Source of the DNA: Dehalococcoidia bacterium
Lineage (GTDB): Bacteria > Chloroflexota > Dehalococcoidia > SHYB01
Length of the DNA: 60,069 bases
NCBI GenBank assembly: GCA_009693015.1
Contig: SHYB01000009.1
Location: 1 to 60,069, forward strand
Direction of reading: 5' to 3'
Below the pieces are notes generated by a model that was not told the origin of the DNA, did no database searches, and worked only from the letters and a program-made list of their open reading frames with translations. The first letter of the stretch is position 1. Every line of letters starts with the position of its first letter. This document shows positions 16,099 to 26,135 of the stretch, piece after piece. A program made the position numbers and the translations under genes.

Positions 16099-18535
16099 TC
16101 AGCATCCCCCGCACCGCGCGCCACGCCGTTTCCATCTCCTCCCGCTCCTCCGCCTCCGTGTCCTTTCCCCCGTACCGCCGCCGCATGTACCCCGCGGCGA
16201 TGGCATCTACCTCCCGCGACGGCAGCCCTTCCGATCTCGCCAGCGCCGCGGCATACTCTCTCGGCGTCTCCTTCTTCTCCTGCCTGCGCCACGCCCACCC
16301 TCCCAGCCGCGACATGCGCGCGTAGATGCCCTCGGCGTACCCCAGGCCCAGGAAGTTTGATTCCCATGTGAGGAACACCAGCGCCAGCGCCGCCGCGCCC
16401 AGCGCCGCCAGCGCCCCCAGCGCCATGCCGCCCTTCACCGCCACGTCCTTGAAAATCTCCCCCACGGAGGCCGGCGTCTCCGGCCGCGTGATGCTGCCGA
16501 TGTCCGGCGGCATCACGTCGACGAACGGGTCGAAGAACTCCAGCGGCCCCTGCGGGTCCTCGAAGATATCCTCCGGCAGCGCCCCCGCCACCGGTCGCGG
16601 CCCGCGCAGGATCGTCCCTGACCCCGGCGCCGCCTCGAACGTGATCCACCCATAGCTGGGGAAATACGCCTCCGGCCACGCATGCGCATTGCCGAACCGC
16701 ACGGCGAACGTGCTCGTCGCTTCGTCAAACTCCCCCGTGCCGTAGCCCGCCGCCAGCCGTGCCGGCACCCCGGAGGCCCGCAGCAGCACCGTCATCGCCG
16801 ATGCGAAGTAATCGCTGTACCCTGCGCGCTGCACAAACAGGAAATAATCCACCGCGTCGGCGTTGACCGGCGGCGGCTCAATGCGCCGCGTCAGCGTGTA
16901 CCCCTTCAAGTACTCCGAAATCGCCTGCGCCTTGTCGTACGGGGTAGACGCATCCTTCGTCACCTGCGCCGCCAGATCCCGCACCCGCAACGGCAGCCCC
17001 GCCGGCAGTTGCATATAGCTGTCCGTCACCCACTTGGGGTACACCGGCGTATCTGATCGCAGCTCCGCCTCCGTGGCCACGGACACTGAGTTGATCGCCT
17101 CGTAGCTCGCCCCCGGCTTCAGGCTCGCCGTCGTCCGCAGCGCCAGAATGTCCGGCGCCGTGGGGCCCACCCGCGTCACCACCACGTTCCCCCCCTGGTT
17201 CTGCTGCACCAGCCTCGTCTCGCTGGGCAACAGCCGTTGCGCATCTGTCGCCGGCGATGCCGCCATGCGCCCTGCCGCCCGCGCCAGGTCGGGCGGCAGC
17301 TGGCTCACCTGCTTGGCGTCCTGCGGATTGAACGTGAACGTCTTCGGCATCGCCACCTCCGCCGTCACCGGCACGCTCACATCCAGCGGCTGCCCCGCGG
17401 TGAACACCACATCCGCGCCCGTCTGCATCGTCACCCGCAGCGCCACCGGCTCCCGCTTCTTGAACGACGACCCTGTCGCATCGGCGAACGCCGTATTCCC
17501 CTGCACCGTGTCCCGCTGCGCCCCCTGCGCCAGCCACCCCCGGCCCTCGTAAAAGTCATACGTCTGCCCCCGCCAGTAGGATGGGTAGTCCGTCGTCACC
17601 AGGAACGCCACGTCGCTCCCCAGCGCGATCCCCCCGCGCAGCGGCAGCGCCCCCCCAAACGTATGCAGCGCCGACGACTTCTTCGATGCGATGCCCGCGA
17701 ACACCCGCTCCCATTCCGTCTCCAGCCCCGCCCACGGCTCGCGCACCGTCTGATAGGAGTCCCGCAACGGCCCCACCACGACATCTCTCGTGGGGATCGC
17801 CCATCCTACCCCCAGCACCAGCGCCGCCAGCGTCAGCACGCTGCCCACGTACGTCACGCGGGATGCCCGCCGCGCCAGCCCCAGCGCTCCCCACCGCTCC
17901 TCACGGCTCACGTACGCCACCCAGCCGATCAGCAAGAGCGCGAACAGCAAGAAGAACGCCAGCGGCAGCGGATAGCGGCTGTTGGGCAGATACGTCTGGT
18001 TCTCCAGCAAGCCCAGCGCCGGCAGCAACAGCGCAGGCCACACCCAGCGATGGCGGAACACCAGCCATGCGGAAAAATACGCCATCAGCCACACCAGCGC
18101 CGTCAGCATCAGCGCAAACGGCAGCCGGTCATTGCTGATCTCCGTGGACCCCACTGCTGTCAGCCACCCGCTGACTCTTGACGCCGCCTCGTCCAGCCGC
18201 GCGCCGGCCGTCCCCGCGGGCAGCGTCCCCGCCGCCTCCCACAGCACCACCCCGGCGCCCAGCGCCAGCGCCAGCGCCCCCGCCGCGATCTCCCGCACCC
18301 ACCCTCGGGCCACCTTCGCCGTTATCATCCCCACGGCAAACGCCAGAAGGCCCACCATCCAGAACCGTGGCGATGGGTCCGTCCACCGCGCGCGCTCCAT
18401 CGCCACGATCACCGTCAGGTTCATCGCCAGCGCCAGCGCCGCCGTCACCCAGCCCTCGCTCGGCGTCCACCGCGACCCGCGCACGTCCAGCGGCGTTCCC
18501 GCCACGCCCGGCCAGGTCATGCGCCGCTTCGCCAT
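16043..18535 (-). CDS. DUF3488/TgpA-like membrane protein with degenerate transglutaminase domain
   Basis: The 830-residue protein has about six N-terminal transmembrane helices (to about residue 210), an outer transglutaminase-like domain (about 480-650) and one late helix (near 735-755). A cytoplasmic tail follows. This is the TgpA-type architecture that usually accompanies DUF58. The expected catalytic Cys of the GYCDYFA motif is Ser574 (codon AGC). His618 is kept in [10 protein letters not shown], and the expected Asp is Glu634 in WITFEAAP. The classical Cys-His-Asp triad is thus incomplete and the domain may be a pseudoenzyme. The start is put at ATG 18535, one base after the DUF58 stop and preceded by GAGGT; GTG 18553 would add six residues. 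Confidence 0.88.
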   Translation of the reverse strand: MAKRRMTWPGVAGTPLDVRGSRWTPSEGWVTAALALAMNLTVIVAMERARWTDPSPRFWMVGLLAFAVGMITAKVARGWVREIAAGALALALGAGVVLWEAAGTLPAGTAGARLDEAASRVSGWLTAVGSTEISNDRLPFALMLTALVWLMAYFSAWLVFRHRWVWPALLLPALGLLENQTYLPNSRYPLPLAFFLLFALLLIGWVAYVSREERWGALGLARRASRVTYVGSVLTLAALVLGVGWAIPTRDVVVGPLRDSYQTVREPWAGLETEWERVFAGIASKKSSALHTFGGALPLRGGIALGSDVAFLVTTDYPSYWRGQTYDFYEGRGWLAQGAQRDTVQGNTAFADATGSSFKKREPVALRVTMQTGADVVFTAGQPLDVSVPVTAEVAMPKTFTFNPQDAKQVSQLPPDLARAAGRMAASPATDAQRLLPSETRLVQQNQGGNVVVTRVGPTAPDILALRTTASLKPGASYEAINSVSVATEAELRSDTPVYPKWVTDSYMQLPAGLPLRVRDLAAQVTKDASTPYDKAQAISEYLKGYTLTRRIEPPPVNADAVDYFLFVQRAGYSDYFASAMTVLLRASGVPARLAAGYGTGEFDEATSTFAVRFGNAHAWPEAYFPSYGWITFEAAPGSGTILRGPRPVAGALPEDIFEDPQGPLEFFDPFVDVMPPDIGSITRPETPASVGEIFKDVAVKGGMALGALAALGAAALALVFLTWESNFLGLGYAEGIYARMSRLGGWAWRRQEKKETPREYAAALARSEGLPSREVDAIAAGYMRRRYGGKDTEAEEREEMETAWRAVRGMLIRRAAGRADPRRMLRRQG

Positions 18536-18536
18536 C

Positions 18537-19787
18537 TTATGACCTCGCTCCACGCATCGCCACGCCCCTGCTGCCCACGCCTCTGCTATACGTCGCCGAA
18601 GGCGCCTGCACCGCGATCAGTCCTGTCTCCGCCAACCGCCCCACCTTCACCGCATACACCGGCACCCCCACTGCCGCTGCCTGGTGCGTCACATCGGGAA
18701 ACTCCTTCGTCCCCGTATCCCCGTCCACTATCACCACCGTGATCCGCGACCGGCCTTCCAACAGATGCCGCACCCCATCCAGCCACGCATCGTCGCGGGA
18801 CGGCGTGACAATCGCCACAGACGTGTACCGTCCCGCCCGCGCGTGCAAATTGGCGATCACCTCCAAGAGCGGCGTATGCCCCTGCGCCCGCAGCGCCGCC
18901 AGCGCGTCCATCATCCGCAGCAAATGCTCCGCGCCCCGTTGCGCTGACAACATCACCCGCTCGTTCCCCGTCGCTGCCAGTCCCACGGGGAACCCGCCTT
19001 CGCTGTACCTGCGGCAGATGGACGCCGCCACGGTGATCGTCGTCTCCTCGATCGCCCGTCCCGCCGGCCCGCTGTGTGACTGGCGCTGCAAATCCACCAG
19101 CACCCAGATATTATTCGCCGGCTCCATCTCGAACTCTTTCGCCATCAGCCGTCCCAGCCGCGCCGTCGTCTTCCACGATATGCGGGAGAGCGTGTCGCCC
19201 GGTATGTAATCCCGCACCCCATAGGCGCTCGTGGTCACATGCGGGCTCCGCTGATGCACCGGCCCCTCCCCGGGCAGGTCCGCCGGCAGCAGCACAAAAC
19301 CCGGCAAATCCGTCGTCGTCGGATGCACCACCACTCGTTGCGCCCCGCCCGTCGTCCGCCGCAGCCGCCACAGGTTGAACGGGTCGCTGGCCTCCACCAC
19401 TGCCGGCCCCACCGTGTACACCCCCCGCGTCGGGCATGCCACCTCCAGGTCCGCCGTCGTCGCCTCGCTCCCCTCCAGTCCTAGCACCACCCCCGGCCGC
19501 TCCGCCGACGTCTCGCTCTGCTCCCGCACCTCGATCAGTCCCCACGGCGCACGCCGCTTCAGCCGCGCTGAAACCGTCTCCTTGATCGACTGCCCTGCCC
19601 ATGTCCGCAGCGTCGCCCGGTGTACCTCCACCTCTACGTTCCGCAGCGACAGCCACACCCACCCGAACGACAGCACGAACAGCAGCCCCAGAATATAGAA
19701 CGTGCGGTGGAACACGGGGAAACCCGTCGCCAGGCCGAAGGCCAGGACCAAGAGCGTCATTGCCAGCAGCATCCACGACCGTCGCAC
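18537..19787 (-). CDS. DUF58 domain protein
   Basis: This roughly 416-residue protein begins with two transmembrane helices (WMLLAMTLLVLAFGLATG, then TFYILGLLFVLSFGWVWL). It continues with a beta-rich region and the conserved DUF58 core: YGVRDYIPGDTLSRISWKTTAR followed by a VWA-like DLQRQSH strand. DUF58 proteins typically form an operon with a TgpA-like transglutaminase and a MoxR ATPase. The partner follows one base downstream here, but no MoxR gene is adjacent. The start is chosen at GTG 19787 because GAGGGGG lies just upstream; an in-frame ATG at 19850 would add 21 residues without a good ribosome binding site. Confidence 0.85.
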   Translation of the reverse strand: MRRSWMLLAMTLLVLAFGLATGFPVFHRTFYILGLLFVLSFGWVWLSLRNVEVEVHRATLRTWAGQSIKETVSARLKRRAPWGLIEVREQSETSAERPGVVLGLEGSEATTADLEVACPTRGVYTVGPAVVEASDPFNLWRLRRTTGGAQRVVVHPTTTDLPGFVLLPADLPGEGPVHQRSPHVTTSAYGVRDYIPGDTLSRISWKTTARLGRLMAKEFEMEPANNIWVLVDLQRQSHSGPAGRAIEETTITVAASICRRYSEGGFPVGLAATGNERVMLSAQRGAEHLLRMMDALAALRAQGHTPLLEVIANLHARAGRYTSVAIVTPSRDDAWLDGVRHLLEGRSRITVVIVDGDTGTKEFPDVTHQAAAVGVPVYAVKVGRLAETGLIAVQAPSATYSRGVGSRGVAMRGARS

Positions 19788-19974
19788 GGCAACCCCCTCG
19801 CTCGCTTCCCGCCCGCCTCGCCGCCTCACCGAAGTGCCCCATTCTAGCATTGCTACACTGGAACGCCACCCAAGGATGCACGCCCCCCGCTAGCCAGCGC
19901 CGCTGTCCGCCCGTACAATCTCCACGCCGCCAGTATGCACCACGCCGTGCCTTGTGCCGCCAGGAGTTTCCCCC

Positions 19975-20748
19975 ATGCGACCCAACAACGTCAAAGCGCT
20001 CTGGAAATCGGGCAAGCCTGCCGTTGCCGGCTGGCTCTTCTCCGCCGATACCTACAGCGCCGAGATCGCCGCCCACGCCGGCTTCGACTCGCTTGTGCTT
20101 GATATGCAGCACGGCATGGGCATCGGCCCGGACCGCGCCGCCCTCTGGCTCCAGGCCGTCAGCGCCTCCAGCGTCACGCCCTTCGTCCGCGTCCCCTGGA
20201 ACCGCCCCGAATACATCCAGTGGGTGCTCGATGCCGGCGCCCTCGGCGTCATCGTCCCCCTAGTCAACACCCGCGAAGAAGCCGCCAGCGCCGGCCAGGC
20301 CTGCCGCTACCCGCCCCTCGGCTATCGCAGCGCCGGGCCCAACCGTGCGCGGCTCTACAGCGGCAGCGACTATGAGCAGGCCGCCAACGCTGAAATCGCC
20401 TGCCTGGTCATGGTCGAGCATATTGACACCGTCGCCCGCATAGACGAACTCTGCCAGGCCCCCGGTATAGACGGCTTCTACATCGGCCCCGCCGACCTCG
20501 CCTTCTCCATGGGCGTTCCCCCGCGCGCCTACCAGCAAGACCAGCGCCACGCTCAGGCCTGCCAGCGCGTGCTGGATGCCGCCCGCGCCCGCGGCCTCGT
20601 CGCCGGCGTCCACTGCGCCTCCCCAGAAGAAGCCGCCCGCCGCTTTGCCCAGGGCTTTCTCTACTGCCCCGTCTTTACCGATGCCGGCGCCCTCCAGCGC
20701 GGCGCCGCCGACTCCCTCGCCGCCCTCAAGAAAGCGCGTGGTGCCTGA
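19975..20748 (+). CDS. HpcH/HpaI family aldolase/citrate lyase
   Basis: The 257-residue protein matches the class II pyruvate-dependent aldolases that cleave 2-keto-3-deoxy or 4-hydroxy-2-oxo acids. Visible motifs are AHAGFDSLVLDMQHG, VPWNRPEYIQWVLDAGALGVIVP, the metal-ligand region CLVMVEHIDTVARIDE and the IGPADLAFSMG block. The ATG at 19975 follows AGGAG (19962-19966). The stop overlaps the tag ATG (TGATG). A paralogue lies at 50229. The substrate cannot be deduced. Confidence 0.9.
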   Translation: MRPNNVKALWKSGKPAVAGWLFSADTYSAEIAAHAGFDSLVLDMQHGMGIGPDRAALWLQAVSASSVTPFVRVPWNRPEYIQWVLDAGALGVIVPLVNTREEAASAGQACRYPPLGYRSAGPNRARLYSGSDYEQAANAEIACLVMVEHIDTVARIDELCQAPGIDGFYIGPADLAFSMGVPPRAYQQDQRHAQACQRVLDAARARGLVAGVHCASPEEAARRFAQGFLYCPVFTDAGALQRGAADSLAALKKARGA

Positions 20749-21332
20749 TGCCTGCCACCCCTGCGCCCGATACGCGGGTCCGCTGCTTCGGCAGCGCCGG
20801 CGACCCCCTCATGCTCCGCTACCATGACGACGAATGGGGCGTCCCCATTCACGACGATCGGAAGCTGTTTGAGTTCCTCATCCTCGACGCCTTCCAGGCC
20901 GGCCTCTCCTGGCGCACCATCCTCCACAAACGCGAAAACTTCCGCCGTGCCTTTCACACCTTCGACGCCGCCCGCATCGCCCGCTACGGCGATATCGATA
21001 TCCAACGCCTTCTCGCCGACCCCGGCATCGTCCGCAACCGCCTCAAAGTCCGCGCCGCCGTCACCAACGCCCAGCGCTTCCTCGACGTCCAGCGCGAGTT
21101 TTCCACTTTCGATCGCTACATCTGGCAGTTCACCGGCGGCGGCCCCTTGCGCAGGCCCGGCGGAGTCCCTCCCGGCGCATGGGTCGCCACCTCGTCGGAG
21201 TCCGACGCCATGTCCCGCGACCTCACCCAGCGCGGCTTCAAATTCGCCGGCAGCACCATCTGCTACGCCTTCATGCAAGCCGCCGGCCTCGTCAACGACC
21301 ATATCAACGATTGCTGGCGTGCGCCCAAGTAG
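20748..21332 (+). CDS. tag: DNA-3-methyladenine glycosylase I
   Basis: Tag excises 3-methyladenine from alkylated DNA. The 194-residue protein has the conserved YHDDEWGVPIHDDRKLFEFL start region and LDAFQAGLSWRTILHKRENF. The zinc-snap residues are all present: Cys13, His26, His185 and Cys189 (in LVNDHINDC, with the expected HxxxC spacing). An FDRYIWQF segment and the GFKFAGSTICYAFMQAAGLVNDH helix-hairpin region are typical. The gene starts in a TGATG overlap with the aldolase, so both are probably cotranscribed although unrelated in function. Confidence 0.95.
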   Translation: MPATPAPDTRVRCFGSAGDPLMLRYHDDEWGVPIHDDRKLFEFLILDAFQAGLSWRTILHKRENFRRAFHTFDAARIARYGDIDIQRLLADPGIVRNRLKVRAAVTNAQRFLDVQREFSTFDRYIWQFTGGGPLRRPGGVPPGAWVATSSESDAMSRDLTQRGFKFAGSTICYAFMQAAGLVNDHINDCWRAPK

Positions 21333-21601
21333 ACGACGCTGCTCTGTCGTTGCGAGCGAGTCCGCGAGCGTGACAACCTGGTGGGGCGGAATCCGTCGTT
21401 CCCGCGAAGGTGGGAACCCAGTCCCAGCCCCATAACTTGCACCCGTTCGCCCTGAGGCACGTAGCCTGCCCTGACATCCTCGAAGGGAAGGGCGACCTAA
21501 ACCAACAAGGCTTGTAACCTCAAACGGCAGCATGATGGCCAAGCGAGTTACACATACAGAGTAGGTGTTCGACCTCCGTGAACAATCAAGCGAGAAATCC
21601 T
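21333..21601. other. Intergenic region with dispersed repeats
   Basis: This 269-bp gap holds one copy of the GCGAGCGAGTC...CAACCTGGTGGGGCGG repeat (21345-21389) and a GTTCGCCCTGAGG...CGAAGGGAAGGGCGACC-type palindrome near 21450-21500. No ORF resembling a HigB toxin is present ahead of the higA-like gene. Confidence 0.5.
21345..21389 (+). repeat. Dispersed intergenic repeat family S, copy 1
   Basis: The segment TTGCGAGCGAGTCCGCGAGC plus ACAACCTGGTGGGGCGG recurs nearly unchanged at 36659 and 44531, always between genes. Confidence 0.7.
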
Positions 21602-21906
21602 ATGGCGCAGCGTAACATCCCCCCATCCATCCCGGCGAGATACTCCTCGAAGAATTTCTCAAGCCGCTCGGCGTGAGCCAATATCGGCTGGCGAAAGACA
21701 TCCACGTTGACCCACGCCGCATCAACGAGATCGTGCTGGCGAAGCGCGCCATATCCGCTGATACCGCGCTGCGCCTCTCCCGCTACTTTGGCACAACCGA
21801 CCGGTTCTGGATGAATCTACAGGCGCGCTACGATCTAGAGATGCCGCGAGAACGCCTGGGCGGCCGGCTACTCAAGGACGTCCGCGTTCTTGCCAAGGTG
21901 CGTTGA
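21602..21906 (+). pseudogene. higA-like antitoxin with an N-terminal frameshift
   Basis: The region encodes a HigA-type XRE antitoxin in two frames. ATG 21602 starts MAQRN in one frame. After a one-base deficit around 21614-21616 the other frame reads HPPIHPGEILLEEFLKPLG, then VSQYRLAKDIHVDPRRINEI and LRLSRYFGTTDRFWMNLQARYDLE to the stop. HPGE-x-LLEEFL and the helix-turn-helix are diagnostic of the family. As read, only a truncated form from GTG 21673 (77 residues) could be made, and it lacks the N-terminal helix. A sequencing or assembly deletion is an alternative. No adjacent higB toxin is visible. Confidence 0.75.
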
Positions 21907-21911
21907 GACTT

Positions 21912-21987
21912 TGGTGGAGATAGGGGGATTCGAACCCCCGACCTCTGCGTTGCGAACGCAGCGCTCTACCAACTGAGCTATATCCCC
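21912..21987 (-). tRNA. tRNA-Ala (anticodon CGC)
   Basis: The minus strand folds into a standard cloverleaf. The acceptor arm GGGGATA pairs with TATCTCC and contains the G3:U70 alanine identity pair. The D-arm is AGCTCAGTTGGTAGAGC. The anticodon stem CTGCG/CGCAG encloses TTCGCAA, giving anticodon CGC. The T-arm is GGGGGTTCGAATCCCCC. CCA is encoded (21912-21914). Confidence 0.96.
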
Positions 21988-22062
21988 AAGCCGGCGCGCC
22001 CATCGCGGGCGACATCAAAAGTATAGCCTCTGCCGCCTGCCCCTGCCAACAACGCGCGAGTC

Positions 22063-22917
22063 CTACTTCCGGTTCTTCGGTATCTTCCGCTGCGCCGGGC
22101 CCACGTATCTCGCCCCCAACTCCTCCGGCACCACCCGCAGCGGCACCCCGTCCATGATCTCCTCGATCACATGCGCCACAATCCCCGGCAATCGTCCTGC
22201 CGCCGCCACCCCCGCCATCTGCATCGGGTTGAACTCCAATTCCGTCAGCACGCACGCCACCATCCCGTCAATGTTGATCGGAAGATTCCGCCCCGTCTTC
22301 TTCACGAACTCCTCGTGGATCAATTCGTAGAGCTGCGCCTTCTCCCCCCATACCCCATGCTTCTTCGCCACCCGCTGCAGCGCCAGCGCCCGCGGATCGC
22401 CGTCCTTATGCGTCGGGTGCCCGAAGCCTGGGATGTACCGCTTCTTCGACGTGAAATCCTTCACCACCGCCTTGGCCGCCTGGCGCGGCGTCAGCTTCTT
22501 CACCTTCATCATCTCGAACGAATCCGCCACCACCTCCGCGGCGTCCTGCGGCGAAATCGTGTGCATGCCGATGCACAAAAGGCCCGCCACGATCCCCGGC
22601 ACCGGCGACTCCGAATGCGCCGACGCCACCGCCCGCGCCGCAATCGGGTCGGACGCGATGAACTGGTGGTCGGGGAAGGCGCACATCACCGCCTCGAACA
22701 CCCGCGCCTGCGCCTTCGTGGGCAGCTCCCCCTTGATCGTCATGTAGAAATACTCGGCGTACCGCAGGTTCTCGATAATGTCCTCGGTATCGTACCCCCG
22801 CACCCGCACCACCCCGGGCAGCACCTGGCTGATGGACGTCTTCCAGTAATCCGACCAGTTCCCTGACCGGTAATAATCTCCCAGGCGGCGCTTTGGTGCG
22901 GGGTACTCTTTGGGCAT
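22063..22917 (-). CDS. Short citrate synthase-family protein (citrate synthase or citryl-CoA lyase)
   Basis: At 284 residues this is much shorter than a standard citrate synthase (about 380-430). It corresponds to the compact family that includes citryl-CoA lyases. The family features present are VRVRGYDTEDIIENLRYAEY near residue 38, AHSESPVPGIVAGLLCIG near 100, the active-site IPGFGHPTHKDGDPRAL block near 172, and NIDGMVACVLTEL near 225 with the probable catalytic Asp. AAGGAG lies eight bases before ATG 22917. It sits downstream of MaoC, SDR and GMC genes on the same strand, suggesting a role in acyl-CoA metabolism. Which direction it runs (condensation or cleavage) is not decidable here. 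Confidence 0.85.
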   Translation of the reverse strand: MPKEYPAPKRRLGDYYRSGNWSDYWKTSISQVLPGVVRVRGYDTEDIIENLRYAEYFYMTIKGELPTKAQARVFEAVMCAFPDHQFIASDPIAARAVASAHSESPVPGIVAGLLCIGMHTISPQDAAEVVADSFEMMKVKKLTPRQAAKAVVKDFTSKKRYIPGFGHPTHKDGDPRALALQRVAKKHGVWGEKAQLYELIHEEFVKKTGRNLPINIDGMVACVLTELEFNPMQMAGVAAAGRLPGIVAHVIEEIMDGVPLRVVPEELGARYVGPAQRKIPKNRK

Positions 22918-22980
22918 AGCAATACTCCTTGCGGTCCTTACTGAGGCAATGCTTGTGCGTGCAACCCAACGCAGCGGCGG

Positions 22981-23460
22981 TTACGTCCCCCGCCGGTACA
23001 TATTCGTCCACTCCCCCGAACACACGATCGCCGACTCCCGCGTCAGATTGAGCACCTCCACGAAGAACGTCACGATCCCCCGGTCCGGCTTGCTCGCGCT
23101 GGGCCGCTTCTCCTGCACCGTGATCCTCCCCTGGATCGTATCCCCCAGGTACACCGGCGTCTGAAACGTCCAGTTGTTGATCCCCAAAAACGCCATGCTG
23201 TGCACCGATCCCACCCCTGACCGCGCCATGAACCCCGCGCAGATAGCGAACGTCAGCGGCCCATGCGCGATCCTCGCCCCGAACTGCGTCTTCGCCGCGA
23301 ACAGCGCGTCCGAATGCAGCGGGTGCCAGTCCCCCGTCAGCGCGCAGAAGTTCACCACATCCGTCTCCGTAATCGTCCGCGGCGGCGACATGATGATCTC
23401 GCCCTTCTCATACCGGTCGAAGTTCTTGTCCGATGCGTTATACGAAACCTTTGCTGTCAT
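22981..23460 (-). CDS. MaoC family hot-dog dehydratase
   Basis: The 159-residue protein has a single MaoC hot-dog domain. The (R)-enoyl-CoA hydratase signature is visible as NFCALTGDWHPLHSD (Asp and His of the catalytic dyad) followed by RIAHGPLTFAICAGFMAR. The strand VYLGDTIQGRITVQEKRPS is also typical. It should hydrate short or branched enoyl-CoA. The start is ATG 23460, preceded by GAGGAG; the open frame continues upstream to 23676 but those residues do not look like the domain. The citrate synthase-like gene begins 63 bases downstream. Confidence 0.9.
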   Translation of the reverse strand: MTAKVSYNASDKNFDRYEKGEIIMSPPRTITETDVVNFCALTGDWHPLHSDALFAAKTQFGARIAHGPLTFAICAGFMARSGVGSVHSMAFLGINNWTFQTPVYLGDTIQGRITVQEKRPSASKPDRGIVTFFVEVLNLTRESAIVCSGEWTNMYRRGT

Positions 23461-23647
23461 CCCTTGCTGCTCCTCTCCCCGGGCGCGCAACGCCGCCCCC
23501 TGCCATGCTGTCGTGAAATCCCATGCTGCCGTGAAATCATCGTGCGCTGCGTGGCCGTACCCCGCAGGCCCCGTCGAGCCTACACGCTCCCCTTTTCTTC
23601 TGTCAAGGCGAAGCGGGCGGGTGAGATGACGCAACAAGCGGCCGGCC

Positions 23648-24457
23648 TCACAACGATTCGGACACTCCTCCGTCAACCGGTACCACCGCCCCTGTGATAT
23701 ACGAACTCAAGTCTGACGCCAAGAACAACACCGTCTTGGCCACCTCTTCCGGATCTGCCGGCCGGTGCAGGTCCGGCCGGACGCCATACCGCTCCAACCG
23801 CCGCACGAATGCCTCCTCCGGCGAAACCCCGCTTGCCCTGGCCTCGGCGTGCAACGCCTCCACCATCGGCGGCTCCCACGCATTCGCTGGCAGTATCGCA
23901 TTCGCCAGGATATTCTTGCCCCCAAACTCCCTGGACAATGATTTCGTGAAGCTCGCCAGGGCGATCTTTGAGGCCGTGAAGTGCGGGTGGACGTCCAGAC
24001 CCGCAAGGTGCCGGTGTATCGAGGCGGCTGACACGTTGACGATACGCCCTCCCCCCTGCCGCTCCATATGCGGGATCGCTGCCCGGCACGCCCGCACAAT
24101 GCTGAACAGGTTCACCTCAAACGTCTCGTACCAATCCTCATCGCTGGTCTCCAGAAATGGCCGGACCTGGTGCACACCCATCGCATTCACCAGGATATCC
24201 ACCCGGCCGAATCGCTCCACACACCCTTGGATGAATCTTTCCGGCGCTGACCTGTCCTTCACCACATCCCCGGCGACCGCCAGGCACGCCACGCCCCTCG
24301 CTCGTATCTCGGCGGCAATCCCCTGCAAGCGGACGTCGTTTCTCCCGAAGAGCGCCAGGCTCACGCGCTCGCCCGCAAGCACCCTGGCGACAGCCGATCC
24401 AATAGGGGAAGTTGCTCCCGTGATCGCCGCTACCTTCCCTGAAAGCCCGGTATCCAC
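23648..24457 (-). CDS. Short-chain dehydrogenase/reductase family protein lacking the catalytic Tyr
   Basis: The 269-residue Rossmann protein has TGATSPIG (13-20) for NAD(P), VDILVNAMG (87-94), VNVSAAS (140-146) and the C-terminal [20 protein letters not shown]. In classical SDRs the YxxxK pair is catalytic; here the motif reads HFTASK, so Phe160 (codon TTC) replaces Tyr while Lys164 is kept. The catalytic Ser position is also uncertain. The protein may be inactive or use another mechanism. The start is GTG 24457, with GAGGGGGC just upstream. It lies between the GMC and MaoC genes. Confidence 0.87.
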   Translation of the reverse strand: MDTGLSGKVAAITGATSPIGSAVARVLAGERVSLALFGRNDVRLQGIAAEIRARGVACLAVAGDVVKDRSAPERFIQGCVERFGRVDILVNAMGVHQVRPFLETSDEDWYETFEVNLFSIVRACRAAIPHMERQGGGRIVNVSAASIHRHLAGLDVHPHFTASKIALASFTKSLSREFGGKNILANAILPANAWEPPMVEALHAEARASGVSPEEAFVRRLERYGVRPDLHRPADPEEVAKTVLFLASDLSSYITGAVVPVDGGVSESL

Positions 24458-24503
24458 ATGTGCCCCCTCGCCTGGTTTGCTACGCTTCGGACGCGGCGCG
24501 CGC

Positions 24504-26135
24504 TCACGCCCCCTCTAGAATCATCGCCGCCGCCTTCTCCCCGATCATGATCGTCGGCGCGTTCGTATTCCCGCTCGTCACCGCCGGCATCACCGATGCG
24601 TCCGCCACCCGCAGCCCCTGCACCCCGCGTACCCGCAGCCGCGCATCCACCACCGCCATCCTGTCCTGCGCCCCGCCCATCTTACACGTCCCCACCGGGT
24701 GCTGCCCGCACGCCCCTTCCCGCAGCACATACGCCTCCAACTTCTCCTGCGACTCCACCTCCGGGGGCGGCTGTACCTGACGCTCCATGACCGCTCGCAG
24801 CGGCGCTTGCTGGAACAAGCGCAGCACCTCCCGCACCCCCGCCGCCACGTCCGCCGCGTCCCGAGCGTCGCTGAACAGCGGGTAGCGCACCACCGGCGCA
24901 TCCTCCGCCCGCGCTGACCGCAGCGTCACCTCGCCTCGCCCCCGCGGGTGCAGGAACACCGAAATCACCGTGGCGCTATCGCCGTCCATCAGCCGCATCC
25001 CATACGGGTTTTGCTTCAGGTTACGCCCTCGCGCCGACCCTTCCTTGCCGAAGCCGATCGTCATCCCCAGCGGCAGAATCCCCGCGGCAATGTCCGGCGT
25101 CGGGCTGTCCGGGCGCAGCTTCATAAATATCATCGCATGCTGCCCCGTGGACGCCGCCACGCCGCGACCGTTCCACAGATAGTGCAGCCCGTGCTTCACC
25201 ACCCCGCGCGGGTTCAACTCCTTATTCAGCGTCCGCACGTTCACATCCCACAGCATCCGCAGCATCAGATGATCGTGCAGGTTCTTCCCTACCCCCGGCA
25301 CGTCCGCCGTCACGCTGATCCCGTGCTGCTGCAGATCGTTGGCTGGTCCCACGCCTGACAGCAGCAGCAGCTTTGGCGATGCGATCGTTCCCCCGCACAC
25401 CACCACCTCCCGGCTTGCCCGCGCCTGCACCGTCTTTCCGCCCCGCACGTACTCCACCCCCACCGCCCGCGACCCCTCGAATAGCACCCGCGTGGCCAGC
25501 GCTCCCGTCTGCACCACCAGGTTCCGCCGCCACCGCGCCGGCGCCAGGTACGCCCGCGCCGTGCTGTGCCGCAGACCGCGGCGCTGGTTCACCTGCACCC
25601 AGCTTGCTCCTTCCTGCCGCTCGCCGTTATAGTCCGCGTTCTCCGTGTACCCCGCCGACTTCGCCGCCTCCAGGTACGCCCGCGCCAGCGGATGCTCCAG
25701 CCTGATCCGTCCCGTGTGTATTGGCCCTAGCCCGCCGCGCCACGCGCTCGCCCCGCCCTCATACCGCTCCGCCTTCTTGAAATACGGCAGCACACCGGCG
25801 TACTCCCATCCCTCGCAGCCCGCGTTCGCCCACCCGTCGAAGTCCCCCGCATGTCCCCGCACCCACATCATGCCGTTGATTGACGAGCTTCCCCCCTGCA
25901 CCCTCCCTCCCATCCACACATGCTCCCGTCCGTTCATCGAGGGGTCAGGCTCCCCCAGGTAGCTCCACTGCAACTGCTTAATCCACATCCCCATCGCCGG
26001 CACATGCACCCCCAGCGTCCAGTCCCGCGGCCCCGCCTCCAGCAGCAGCACGCGGCATCGCCTGTCCGCCGACAGCCGGCTCGCCACCACGCATCCCGCC
26101 GACCCTGCACCCACCACGATGTAGTCCCACGTCAT
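24504..26135 (-). CDS. GMC family oxidoreductase (choline dehydrogenase-like)
   Basis: The 543-residue flavoenzyme starts [21 protein letters not shown], an FAD dinucleotide fold. It has the GMC signature regions [21 protein letters not shown] (about residue 85) and a [17 protein letters not shown] block near 250. The C-terminal active-site part has HPVGTCKMG and [23 protein letters not shown] enzymes oxidise alcohols to aldehydes or ketones; the substrate is unknown. The ATG at 26135 overlaps the stop of the DUF1461 gene (ATGA). An upstream in-frame extension of the open frame is just the DUF1461 region. Confidence 0.93.
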   Translation of the reverse strand: MTWDYIVVGAGSAGCVVASRLSADRRCRVLLLEAGPRDWTLGVHVPAMGMWIKQLQWSYLGEPDPSMNGREHVWMGGRVQGGSSSINGMMWVRGHAGDFDGWANAGCEGWEYAGVLPYFKKAERYEGGASAWRGGLGPIHTGRIRLEHPLARAYLEAAKSAGYTENADYNGERQEGASWVQVNQRRGLRHSTARAYLAPARWRRNLVVQTGALATRVLFEGSRAVGVEYVRGGKTVQARASREVVVCGGTIASPKLLLLSGVGPANDLQQHGISVTADVPGVGKNLHDHLMLRMLWDVNVRTLNKELNPRGVVKHGLHYLWNGRGVAASTGQHAMIFMKLRPDSPTPDIAAGILPLGMTIGFGKEGSARGRNLKQNPYGMRLMDGDSATVISVFLHPRGRGEVTLRSARAEDAPVVRYPLFSDARDAADVAAGVREVLRLFQQAPLRAVMERQVQPPPEVESQEKLEAYVLREGACGQHPVGTCKMGGAQDRMAVVDARLRVRGVQGLRVADASVMPAVTSGNTNAPTIMIGEKAAAMILEGA

